DNA from: Roseiarcus sp049513815
GTDB taxonomy: Bacteria > Pseudomonadota > Alphaproteobacteria > Rhizobiales > Beijerinckiaceae
Direction of reading: 5' to 3'
Assembly: GCA_049513815.1 (NCBI GenBank)
Contig: JBEKVR010000043.1
Span: 1 to 30,365 of the forward strand
Length of the DNA stretch: 30,365 bases
The notes under the pieces were generated by a model. The model did no database searches, was not told the DNA's origin, and worked only from the letters and a program-made list of their open reading frames with translations. Shown piece after piece: positions 23,420 to 30,365 of the stretch. Position 1 is the stretch's first letter. Every line of letters starts with the position of its first letter. Position numbers and translations under genes: made by a program.

Positions 23420-24904
23420 GTGGCCGGTCCGCTGGTCCTCGCGATTGATCAGGGCACGAGTTCGACCAAGTGTCTGCTGGTCGACGAAAGCGGCGCTGTC
23501 GTCGGGCGGGGCCAGGCGCCGGTGTCGCTGGCGACGCCGGAGCCCGGCTGGGTGCAGCAGGACGCCAACGAGATCTGGGCGAGCGCGCGGCGCGCCGTGG
23601 CCGAGGCGCTCGACGCCGACGCCGCGAAGCGCGTCGTTTCGGTCGGCCTCAGCGTCCAGCGCGAGTCGTGCGTGATTTGGGATCGTCGGACCGGCGAGGC
23701 TCTGACGCCGGTTCTGTCGTGGCAGGACCAGCGCACCGAGAGCGTCTGCGCCGTCGTGCGCGCCGCCGGACACGGCCCCGTCATTCGCCGCAAGAGCGGC
23801 TTGCCGCTCGACCCGATGTTCTCCGCCGCCAAGGCGAGATGGCTGCTCGATCGCCAGCCGGCCCTCCAAGCGCGCGCCAAGGCGGGAGACGTCTGCATCG
23901 GCACAATCGACGCTTTCCTCCTGTCGCGCTTCGGCGGCGAAGCTGTGGTTGAAGCCGGCAACGCCTCGCGCACCCAGTTCTTCGACGTCGTCGCGGCGCG
24001 CTGGGACGAAGAGCTGCTGTCGATCTTTGGCGTGCCTTCCGCCGCCATGCCGCGCGTCGTAGCCTCCACGGGACCCTTCCCGACGACGCGCGGCCTTTTT
24101 CCTCTCCCCGACGGCGTTCCCGTCGGCGCGGTGATGGCGGACTCGCATTCCGCCCTCTTTGCCCACGGCGCATTCTCGCCCGGGCCGGTCAAGGCGACCC
24201 ACGGCACCGGATCGTCGGTGATGGGTCTCGTCGACCGCGCGAACGCGCGCGACGGCGACGCTGGCGCGCCTGGCGTCTGCCTGACGCTCGCGTGGCAAAT
24301 TGACGCCCCGATCCTCGCCTTTGAGGGCAACATCCGCAGCGCCGGTTCGACCCTGATCTGGGCCGCGGAGCTGCTCGGCGTGACGACGCAGGAGCTTGCC
24401 GATCTCGCCGCGACGATGCCCGACTCGCGCGGCGTGCATCTGATCCCGGCGTTCGGCGGCCTCGGCGCGCCGTGGTGGGACGCGTCGGCGTCGGCGACCG
24501 TCACCGGCTTCGCCTTCGGCGTCACCCGCGCGCCGCTCGCCCGGGCGGCGCTCGACTCGATCGCCCATCAGATCGCCGACGTTCTCGACGCTGTGCGCGC
24601 GAGCGGCGCGAAGGTCGATCGGCTTCTGGTCGACGGCGGCCCGACCCGCAACGACCAACTGATGCAGTTCGAAGCCGACATGGTCGGTGTACCCGTCAAA
24701 CGCACGACGGTCTCGGAACTGTCGGCGATGGGCGTGGCGCATCTCGCCGGGGTCAGCGCCGGTCTGTTCACCCTCGAGCGGCTGAGCAAGCTCGATCGCG
24801 GCGGTCAGAGCTTCGAGCCGCGCATCGCCGAGGAGGTCCGGCGAAGCGAACGGGCGGCGTGGGCGCGCGCGGTGAACCGCGCGCGCGGGCGGCCGATCAA
24901 TTGA
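23420..24904 (+). CDS. FGGY-family carbohydrate kinase
   Basis: This 494-residue protein has the two-domain FGGY kinase layout and normal length. The first phosphate loop is IDQGTSSTK at residues 9-17, with PGWVQQDANEIW, SVGLSVQRES and VLSWQDQRTE as in the glycerol-kinase-like branch. The second domain carries HGTGSSVMG, PAFGGLGAPWWDASASATV, and the adenosine-motif-like LLVDGGPTRNDQLMQFEAD. GTG at 23420 lies 1 bp after the stop of transketolase subunit B, indicating coupling. It would phosphorylate a ketose or polyol using ATP to give the transketolase substrate. Sequence alone does not separate xylulose, ribulose, apulose or glycerol specificity; linkage to transketolase makes a keto-sugar more likely than glycerol. 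Confidence 0.92.
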   Translation: MAGPLVLAIDQGTSSTKCLLVDESGAVVGRGQAPVSLATPEPGWVQQDANEIWASARRAVAEALDADAAKRVVSVGLSVQRESCVIWDRRTGEALTPVLSWQDQRTESVCAVVRAAGHGPVIRRKSGLPLDPMFSAAKARWLLDRQPALQARAKAGDVCIGTIDAFLLSRFGGEAVVEAGNASRTQFFDVVAARWDEELLSIFGVPSAAMPRVVASTGPFPTTRGLFPLPDGVPVGAVMADSHSALFAHGAFSPGPVKATHGTGSSVMGLVDRANARDGDAGAPGVCLTLAWQIDAPILAFEGNIRSAGSTLIWAAELLGVTTQELADLAATMPDSRGVHLIPAFGGLGAPWWDASASATVTGFAFGVTRAPLARAALDSIAHQIADVLDAVRASGAKVDRLLVDGGPTRNDQLMQFEADMVGVPVKRTTVSELSAMGVAHLAGVSAGLFTLERLSKLDRGGQSFEPRIAEEVRRSERAAWARAVNRARGRPIN

Positions 24905-24957
24905 GCGACTGGGCGAGCGCGACGCTACGGCGCGCCGCCGCAATCGGGGACGGGACG

Positions 24958-25935
24958 ATGGCAATGGCGGGACTGGCAGAGAGGGCGGGCGCGGGAGGCC
25001 TGTTCAGGTTCGCGCGCGGTTTGACCGGACCGCTCGTCGGTCTTGTCGCACTCTGCGTTTTCCTCTCGTTCTCGACTGACACGTTTCTGACCTTGCGCAA
25101 CATCCTCAACGTGATGGATCAGATTACGGTGCTGGGGGTGATGGCGGTCGGCATGACGCTCGTCATTCTCATCGGCGGCATAGATCTGTCGGTGGGCTCG
25201 GTGCTCGCGCTGTCGGGTATGGTGCTGGGCTATCTCGGCGACATTCTGCACTGGCCTTTTGGTATCGGCATCGTTGTCGCGCTAGTGGTTTCGGGGCTGT
25301 GCGGCCTGGTGTCCGGCTTGATGGTGACGCGCCTGCGTATGCCAGCGTTCATCGCCACGCTGGCGATGATGTCGATCGCTCGCGGCGTCGCCAGCATCAT
25401 CACCAACGGCGAACAGATCGTTGGCTTCCCCGACTGGTTCTCATATCTAGCTATCACTCGCCACTTCGGCTTTCTCACCGTGACTGTCGGCCTGATGCTT
25501 GCGATCGCCGCAGTGGCATGGGTCGTGCTCAAGTACCGGCCGGCCGGCCGCGCGCTGTATGCGATCGGCGGCAGCGCCGAAGTCGCGCGCCTCGCCGGCA
25601 TCAACGTTCGCAGCGCGACGCTGTGGGTCTACGCGCTGTGCGCGGCGCTCGCGGGGCTCGCTGGCGTGATCCTCTCCGCTCGTCTCGATTCGGCGCAGCC
25701 CAGTTCGGGCATCGGCTACGAGCTTGACACGATCGCTGCGGTCGTCATTGGCGGCGCCAGTCTTTCCGGCGGCCTCGGTAGCATCGGCGGCACCGCGGCG
25801 GGCGTGCTGATCATCGGATTCCTGCGCAACGGCCTCAACCTGATGGGGGTGTCGCCGTTCGTTCAGCAGGTCGTCATCGGCCTTGTCATCGCGGTCGCGG
25901 TCGCAGCCGACACGATGCGCAATCGCCGCGCCTGA
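24958..25935 (+). CDS. Sugar ABC transporter permease of importer 3 (RbsC-like)
   Basis: This 325-residue inner-membrane permease has the family motifs ILIGGIDLSVGSVLALSGM, YRPAGRALYAIGGSAEVARL with AGINV, and LIIGFLRNGLNLMGVSPFVQ. The open frame extends far upstream through the kinase gene, but ATG 24958, 54 bp after the kinase stop and preceded by a GGGGACGGG stretch, is the sensible start; ATG 24964 is also possible. In contrast to importers 1 and 2, the order here is permease, binding protein, ATPase. Being downstream of the transketolase and kinase genes, it should import the same sugar or polyol that they process. Confidence 0.93.
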   Translation: MAMAGLAERAGAGGLFRFARGLTGPLVGLVALCVFLSFSTDTFLTLRNILNVMDQITVLGVMAVGMTLVILIGGIDLSVGSVLALSGMVLGYLGDILHWPFGIGIVVALVVSGLCGLVSGLMVTRLRMPAFIATLAMMSIARGVASIITNGEQIVGFPDWFSYLAITRHFGFLTVTVGLMLAIAAVAWVVLKYRPAGRALYAIGGSAEVARLAGINVRSATLWVYALCAALAGLAGVILSARLDSAQPSSGIGYELDTIAAVVIGGASLSGGLGSIGGTAAGVLIIGFLRNGLNLMGVSPFVQQVVIGLVIAVAVAADTMRNRRA

Positions 25936-25962
25936 CCAGGGCGCCGGCGAAGGAAGAATACT

Positions 25963-25982
25963 GCGGCGCGAAGTAGCGCCGC
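25963..25982 (+). promoter_or_regulatory. Intercistronic stem-loop before the binding-protein gene
   Basis: A perfect 7-bp stem GCGGCGC/GCGCCGC with a 6-base loop, 27 bp after the permease stop and without a T-run. It may protect the 5' end of the binding-protein message or mark a processing point that allows higher binding-protein synthesis. Confidence 0.45.
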
Positions 25983-26090
25983 CACGAAGATGGCGCCGCT
26001 CTGGAAAGAGGGCGTTTCGAGGTCCGGTCGGACCAAGCAGGAAGCCGGCGGCAGTCAATTCGCCGGAGGGAAGCAGAGGAGGAACGAGGT

Positions 26091-27026
26091 ATGGGTATTC
26101 GCAAGTTATCGCTTCTCGCCGCCGTCGCGGCGATCGCACTCGCATCGGCAGCTGGCGCCGAGGCGAAGGAGTTGAAAAAGGTGGGCCTCGCGGTCGCCAA
26201 TCTGCAGGCGAACTTCTTCAATCAGATCAAGGAGTCGGTCGAAGCCTACGCAGGCGAGAAAGGCATCAAGGTGGTCACCGTCGACGCCAAGGGCGACGCT
26301 GCGACACAGGTCAACCAGATCCAGGATCTGCTTGCGCAGAACGTCGACGCGCTGATCTACATCCCCGCCGGCGCGACCGCGGCTGCGGTTCCCGTCAAGG
26401 CGGCGAAGGCCGCCGGCATTCCGGTCGTCAACATCGACCGCAACGCTGAAGGCGCTCCGGGCGACACCTTCATCGCCACCGACAGCGTCGAATCCGCGCG
26501 GCAAGTCTGCGACTACATCGCCAAGCAGGCCGGCGGCAAGGGCGAGATGCTGATCATCCACGGCCAGAAGGGCACGACGCCGGAAGTCGACCGGACCAAG
26601 GGCTGCGGCATCGCGCTGAAGAACTACCCTGACGTCAAGGTCGTCGGCGAGCTGTGGAGCGAAGGCTGGCACCAGGACGAGGGCTTCAAGCTGACCCAGG
26701 ACCTGCTGCAAGCCCATCCGAAGACCAATATCATCTTCGGTCAGGCTGACGCGCTGGCGCTCGGCGCGGCCCAGGCGGTCAAGGTCGCCAGTCCCGACCA
26801 CCGCATCTGGGTCGCCGGCTTCGACGGCGACACCGCCGCGCTGTCGGCTCTGAAGGACGGCGTCTTCGACGTCACCGCGACGCAGCAGACGCAGAAGATG
26901 GGTCGCATGGGCGTCGACGCGGCGATCGCGCTGGTCGCCGGCGAAAAGCTGCCGGCCGAGCAGCTCCAAACCGCGACGCTGACGACCAAGGATAATGTCG
27001 AAGGCTTCATCGCCAAGCATCCGTGA
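26091..27026 (+). CDS. Sugar ABC transporter substrate-binding protein of importer 3
   Basis: This 311-residue RbsB-like periplasmic protein begins with a Sec signal peptide (basic GIRK, hydrophobic LSLLAAVAAIALASAAG, likely cleavage after AEA). The mature part shows VGLAVANLQANFFNQIKESV, GDAATQVNQIQDLLAQNVDA, IPAGATAAAVPVKAAKAAGI, VVNIDRN, GQADALALGAAQAVK and VAGFDGD, which together are the usual ligand-cleft and hinge elements. Two cysteines (CDYIAK and KGCGIAL) could form a disulfide in the periplasm. A GAGGAACGAGGT ribosome-binding site precedes the ATG, and a 155-bp gap with a stem-loop separates it from the permease gene. The ligand is unknown. Confidence 0.93.
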   Translation: MGIRKLSLLAAVAAIALASAAGAEAKELKKVGLAVANLQANFFNQIKESVEAYAGEKGIKVVTVDAKGDAATQVNQIQDLLAQNVDALIYIPAGATAAAVPVKAAKAAGIPVVNIDRNAEGAPGDTFIATDSVESARQVCDYIAKQAGGKGEMLIIHGQKGTTPEVDRTKGCGIALKNYPDVKVVGELWSEGWHQDEGFKLTQDLLQAHPKTNIIFGQADALALGAAQAVKVASPDHRIWVAGFDGDTAALSALKDGVFDVTATQQTQKMGRMGVDAAIALVAGEKLPAEQLQTATLTTKDNVEGFIAKHP

Positions 27027-27089
27027 TTGGCTGACCACGCAACCGGGCGGCGCGGCGACGCGCCGCCCACGACCGCAAGGCATTCGGCG

Positions 27090-28601
27090 ATGACGCTTTC
27101 GACCCAGTCGACGACAGCGAGCGAGCTTGGGTTGTCGCTGCGCGGCGTCGGCAAGCGCTATGGTCCGATCACTGTCCTCCAGGACGTCAATCTCGACGTC
27201 GGGCCCGGCGAAGTCTTGGCCTTGATCGGTGAGAACGGCGCCGGCAAGTCGACCGTCGCATCGATTGTGTCTGGCCTAGTCGAGCCCTCCGTCGGCGCCA
27301 TGACCTGGCACGGCGAACCTTACGCGCCCCAGGCGCCAGCCGACGCGCTGTCGGCTGGCATCGGCCTCATCCACCAGGAAATGCGGCTACTGCTCGATCT
27401 GTCGATTGCCGAAAACGTCTTCGTCGGCCGCATGCCGATGCGCGGCGGCCGCGTCGATCGCCAAATCATGAACTTTCGCGCCGCTGAGCAGCTCCATCGT
27501 CTCGGCCTCGACGTATCGCCGACGACTCTCGTGCGCAGCCTGCGCGTCGCCGCGCAGCAGCAGGTCGAGATCGCCAAGGCGCTGACCCTCAATGCGCGGC
27601 TGCTGATCTTCGACGAGCCGACGGCGGCGCTCGGCTCGGACGAGACTGAGAGGCTGTTCGAGCAGATCGGTCGCCTCAAGTCCGACGGCGTCAGCTTCAT
27701 CTACATCAGCCATCGTCTCGACGAGATCGCCCAGATTGCCGACCGCATCGCGGTGCTGCGCGACGGGAAACTGGTGGCGCACCACGAAACGGCGCAGGTT
27801 CCCGTCAAGGTCCTGGTCGAGGAGATGGTCGGCCGGCCGCTCGATCGCATGTTTCCGCCGATCTCTTCACCGCCGCCTAGCGAGCCGCTGATCGAGGTCG
27901 AAGGGCTGACCAGCGCCGAAGGAACTTTCACCGATATCAGCTTCTCGGTGCGCCCGGGAGAAGTGTTCGGCGTCGCGGGCATCGTTGGCGCCGGGCGGAC
28001 CGAACTTATGCGCGCGATCGCTGGCGCCGACCCAATTGCCGCCGGCTCGGTCAAGGTCAAAGGACAAACGATTCGTCTCGACGGGCCGCGCGACGCGCTC
28101 GACCACGGCGTTGTGCTCGTACCCGAGGACCGCAAGGCGCAGGGCCTCATTCTGCCGCAGACGATCGGCGAGAACCTCGCACTGGGAAACTATGCCCGCG
28201 TCGCCCCGTCTGGCTGGGTGACCGGCGCGCGGACGCACGCATTCGCAGGACGCGGCATCGCGCGCTTTATGATCAAGGGAACCGCCGAACAACGCATCAA
28301 CGAGCTGTCGGGCGGCAATCAGCAGAAAGTCGTCATCGCCAAGAGCATTCTGCGCGAGCCGAAGGTGGTCATTCTCGATGAGCCGACGCGCGGCATCGAC
28401 GTCGGCGCGCGCGCCGCGATTTATGAGATCGTCGCCGATCTGGCGCGCCAGGGCATGGCCGTGATTGTCGTCAGTTCCGATCTCGACGAGGTGCTTGGCC
28501 TTTCCCATCGCGTGATGGTGCTGAGCCGCGGGCGGAACCGCGGCATTCTCGATCGCGAGGCGGCTGGACGCGTCGAGGTCATGGAATTGGCGACGACGTG
28601 A
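27090..28601 (+). CDS. Sugar ABC transporter ATP-binding protein of importer 3 (RbsA-like)
   Basis: This 503-residue double-ATPase subunit has Walker A GENGAGKST at residues 47-55 in the first domain, where RVAAQQQVEIAKAL replaces the canonical signature, and a Walker B region ending DEPTAALGSDE. The second domain has the degenerate GIVGAGRTELMRA loop, PEDRKAQGLILPQTIGENLA, a canonical LSGGNQQKVVIAKSI and DEPTRGIDVGARA. ATG 27090 is preferred. The frame is open back to a TTG at 27027 directly after the previous stop, but those 21 codons have no family similarity. It is followed by an SDR gene 22 bp downstream (from 28601 to ATG 28624), in the same operon. Confidence 0.95.
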   Translation: MTLSTQSTTASELGLSLRGVGKRYGPITVLQDVNLDVGPGEVLALIGENGAGKSTVASIVSGLVEPSVGAMTWHGEPYAPQAPADALSAGIGLIHQEMRLLLDLSIAENVFVGRMPMRGGRVDRQIMNFRAAEQLHRLGLDVSPTTLVRSLRVAAQQQVEIAKALTLNARLLIFDEPTAALGSDETERLFEQIGRLKSDGVSFIYISHRLDEIAQIADRIAVLRDGKLVAHHETAQVPVKVLVEEMVGRPLDRMFPPISSPPPSEPLIEVEGLTSAEGTFTDISFSVRPGEVFGVAGIVGAGRTELMRAIAGADPIAAGSVKVKGQTIRLDGPRDALDHGVVLVPEDRKAQGLILPQTIGENLALGNYARVAPSGWVTGARTHAFAGRGIARFMIKGTAEQRINELSGGNQQKVVIAKSILREPKVVILDEPTRGIDVGARAAIYEIVADLARQGMAVIVVSSDLDEVLGLSHRVMVLSRGRNRGILDREAAGRVEVMELATT

Positions 28602-28623
28602 TCGAATGCAAGGAGCTTGTGAA

Positions 28624-29388
28624 ATGCGTAGGTTCAGCCTGGAGAAGGAAATCGCTTTCGTCACCGGCGCAGGAAGCGGCATCGGACAGGGCATCGCGAT
28701 CGGCCTCGCCGAGGCTGGCGCCGACGTAGCGTTGTTCGACCTCCCTTCGAGCAAAGGGCTCGAGGACACCGCACGCGCGATCGCCGATAAGGGCCGGCGC
28801 GCGCTCAAGTTCACCGGCGATGTCGGCGACGTCGACGCGCTCGCCGCGGCGATCAAGAAGACCGAGGAATCGCTTGGGGCACTGTCGCTCGCCGTCAACA
28901 GCGCCGGCATCGCCAACGCCAGGCCGGCCGAGGAAATGCCGCTCGACCAGTGGAAGCACATGCTCGACGTCAACCTGACCGGCGTCTTCGTGTCATGTCA
29001 GGCCGAGGGTCGCGCGATGCTGGCGCACGGACGTGGGGCAATCGTCAACATCGCCTCGATGTCGGGCTCGATCGTCAATCGCGGCCTGACCCAGGCCCAC
29101 TACAATTCGTCGAAGGCGGGCGTCGTCCATTTGACCAAGAGCCTGGCGATGGAATGGGTTGAGCGTGGCGTCCGCGTCAACGCGATCAGTCCCGGCTACA
29201 CGTTGACGCCGATGAATCTGCGTCCAGAGGTCGCCGAACAGCGCAAGATCTTCGAACGAGAGACGCCGCTGGGGCGGATGGCGGTCGTCGACGAAATGGT
29301 CGGACCAGCCATCTTCCTGCTCAGCCCCGCCTCTTCGTTCGTCACTGGCGTCGACCTGTTGGTCGACGGCGGCTTCGAGTGCTGGTGA
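28624..29388 (+). CDS. SDR-family NAD(P)-dependent dehydrogenase
   Basis: This 254-residue classical short-chain dehydrogenase has TGAGSGIGQG at residues 14-23, NSAG in place of NNAG, active-site Ser in IASMSGSIVN, catalytic YNSSK, and the C-terminal FVTGVDLLVDGGFECW. The Asp in ALFDLP at the end of the second strand favours NAD(H). ATG 28624 follows AGGAG by 8 bases; ATG 28606 would add six residues but lacks a ribosome-binding site. It is the last gene of the SorC-linked operon. The DGGFECW ending is common in xylitol, arabitol and gluconate-type dehydrogenases of rhizobial sugar operons, so polyol or sugar oxidation before the kinase step is likely, but the substrate is not determined. Confidence 0.92.
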   Translation: MRRFSLEKEIAFVTGAGSGIGQGIAIGLAEAGADVALFDLPSSKGLEDTARAIADKGRRALKFTGDVGDVDALAAAIKKTEESLGALSLAVNSAGIANARPAEEMPLDQWKHMLDVNLTGVFVSCQAEGRAMLAHGRGAIVNIASMSGSIVNRGLTQAHYNSSKAGVVHLTKSLAMEWVERGVRVNAISPGYTLTPMNLRPEVAEQRKIFERETPLGRMAVVDEMVGPAIFLLSPASSFVTGVDLLVDGGFECW

Positions 29389-29418
29389 GGGCGCTGCGAG
29401 AGCGAATTGCAACTCTGA

Positions 29419-29455
29419 GGCCGGACGCAAAGTCGACGGGGTCGCGCGTCCGGCC
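29419..29455 (+). terminator. Hairpin at the end of the SorC-linked operon
   Basis: A perfect 10-bp stem (GGCCGGACGC with GCGTCCGGCC) and a 17-base loop begin 31 bp after the last stop codon. No T-run follows, so Rho-independent action is uncertain, but the position suits a 3'-end hairpin. Confidence 0.45.
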
Positions 29456-29494
29456 CGCTCACGAATGTCGCCGGCCCGCAATTACAGGGCTATG

Positions 29495-29537
29495 TCAATC
29501 ACATAGGTGTTCGCAGTTTTGTCCTGAGTGGCGCGCC
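29495..29537 (+). repeat. Dispersed repeat, copy 3 (43 bp)
   Basis: This copy matches copies 1 and 2 with one mismatch each across 43 bp and ends at the same GGCGCGCC border. The extra ~17 bp shared by copies 1 and 2 are absent or strongly decayed. It lies 50 bp before the left end of the IS3-family element. Confidence 0.85.
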
Positions 29538-29586
29538 ATTAAAATCAATAGCTTCTGTGAGTTACGCCTCAGCGTTGCTTCTGCTG

Positions 29587-30365
29587 TGACCCCCCGACAT
29601 TCATCCCGCCGGGGCTAGAGTCGCGGGTTGAGTTGAGCTTGCCCCCGACGCTGGACCACGCTGTCCGGGACATTCCGGCTTCGTCGGCGGCTCGGCTGGC
29701 CGGGGTTGCCGAGCGAGCTATGCGGACGAACGTCGTTATGGTCTCTGCGCCAAGCCTCGCATTTCGCCGCGCCTCGTCGAGGCTGAGGAACCAGTTCGCG
29801 TTCAGACATTCGGCGCGAAACTTGCCGTTGAACGATTCAGTGTAGGCGTTGTCGGTCGGCTTGCCGGGGCGCGAGAAGTCGAGCGTGACGCCGCGCATGA
29901 ACGCCCATAGATCCAAATCCTTGCCGACAAACTCCGGGCCGTCGTCGAGACGGATCGTCTTCGGCAGGCCGGTTTCGACTGCGGCGCGTTCCAGCGTCGC
30001 GACCACGTCGGCGCTTCGGCAGCTCTGTCTCACGTCGATCGCCGGCGACAGACGCGTGAACGTGTCGACGATCGTCGGCACGCGGATCTTGCGGCCGTCG
30101 AACAGCCGGTCATGGACGAACTCCGTCGCCCACACTTCATTGGCGGCGACGCGCCGGATCGCCCCTCGCGCAGCTTCGCCTGGACGCGCCGCTTCGGCGC
30201 TTTGTTGCGCAATTGCGGGCCCATCTCGCGATCGAGCCGCCACACCCGCTTGGCGTTCACTCGCCAGCCCTCGCGTCGCAGCAGCACGTGAACGCGTCGG
30301 CGGCCGTAAGGCGCCCGCGTTTCCGCAATCTCCTCGATCCGCTTGCTCACGACGGCCTGCGGGCG
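29587..30365 (-). mobile_element. IS3-family insertion sequence, partial (runs off window end)
   Basis: The element contains a broken OrfB transposase on the minus strand. Its probable outer end is TGACCCCCC at 29587, since IS3-family ends begin with TG. The other end and OrfA lie beyond the window. No matching terminal repeat can be checked here. Confidence 0.7.
29640..30365 (-). pseudogene. IS3-family transposase OrfB, frameshifted and partial
   Basis: Segments of a DDE integrase-type transposase occur in order on the minus strand: YGRRRVHVLLRREGWRVNAK then RVWRLDREMGPQLRNKAPKR, FVHDRLFDGRKIRVPTIVD with the first catalytic Asp, TIRLDDGPEFVG with the second, and YTESFNGKFRAECLN with the Glu. 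They lie in different frames: one shift occurs near 30150-30170 after KAKLREG-like sequence, another near 29785-29800 just before AKCEAWRRDHNDVRPHSSLG. In intact relatives these parts form one chain, so this copy cannot make an active protein unless supplied by frameshifting. The catalytic triad itself is preserved, so decay is recent. The 5' part lies outside the window. Confidence 0.82.

Noticed and set aside
3323..29537. The three repeats as transcription terminators, since all lie at ends of transcription units
   Set aside because: The repeat core has no inverted repeat or T-run and occurs in both orientations; a mobile-element end fits better.
1..30365. CRISPR array, rRNA genes, replication origin
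   Set aside because: No regularly spaced short repeats, no rRNA-like sequence and no iteron or DnaA-box cluster were seen.

Overview
This GC-rich window looks like an accessory sugar-catabolism region of an alphaproteobacterium, probably a Hyphomicrobiales (rhizobial-type) member. The evidence is three ribose-type (RbsABC/CUT2) ABC importers, a LysR regulator of the GbpR type, a DUF736 remnant, alphaproteobacterial integrase debris, and a tRNA-Arg(ACG) 3' half used as an attachment site. The species cannot be named from the sequence.

Layout. (1) 1-3150: importer 1, with a truncated periplasmic binding protein, a double-ATPase subunit and a permease. (2) 3151-6126: a mobile-DNA scar. It holds copy 1 of a 43-60 bp repeat, an integrase N-terminus joined out of frame to a DUF736 C-terminus, a complete tyrosine integrase, a tRNA-Arg 3' half (att site), and a serine-recombinase C-terminal remnant whose frame runs into the att site. 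(3) 6127-9631, minus strand: a D-apionate lactonase-like protein and a LysR regulator. (4) 9798-18745, plus strand: importer 2 followed by a transaldolase-family enzyme, an IolO-like epimerase, an SDR, tartronate semialdehyde reductase and glycerate kinase, then a broken gluconolactonase. This reads as a route from an imported sugar or sugar acid to tartronate semialdehyde, glycerate and phosphoglycerate. (5) 19150-19557: repeat copy 2. (6) 19558-29388: a second regulon with an SDR and SorC-family regulator (minus) divergent from transketolase subunits A and B, an FGGY kinase, importer 3 and another SDR (plus). Two near-identical operator-like palindromes lie in the divergent gap. (7) 29389-30365: a hairpin, repeat copy 3 and a frameshifted IS3-family transposase running off the window end.

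How the genes work together. Region 6 fits uptake of a polyol or sugar, NAD-linked oxidation, phosphorylation by the FGGY kinase and transketolase cleavage into central metabolism, under SorC control. Region 4 has no sugar kinase before glycerate kinase, so its early steps may act on non-phosphorylated sugar acids. The apionate lactonase-like gene, the split transketolase and the FGGY kinase together raise apiose-type branched sugars as one testable substrate class. The repeats, att site and IS debris show that the region was assembled by repeated insertion and rearrangement.
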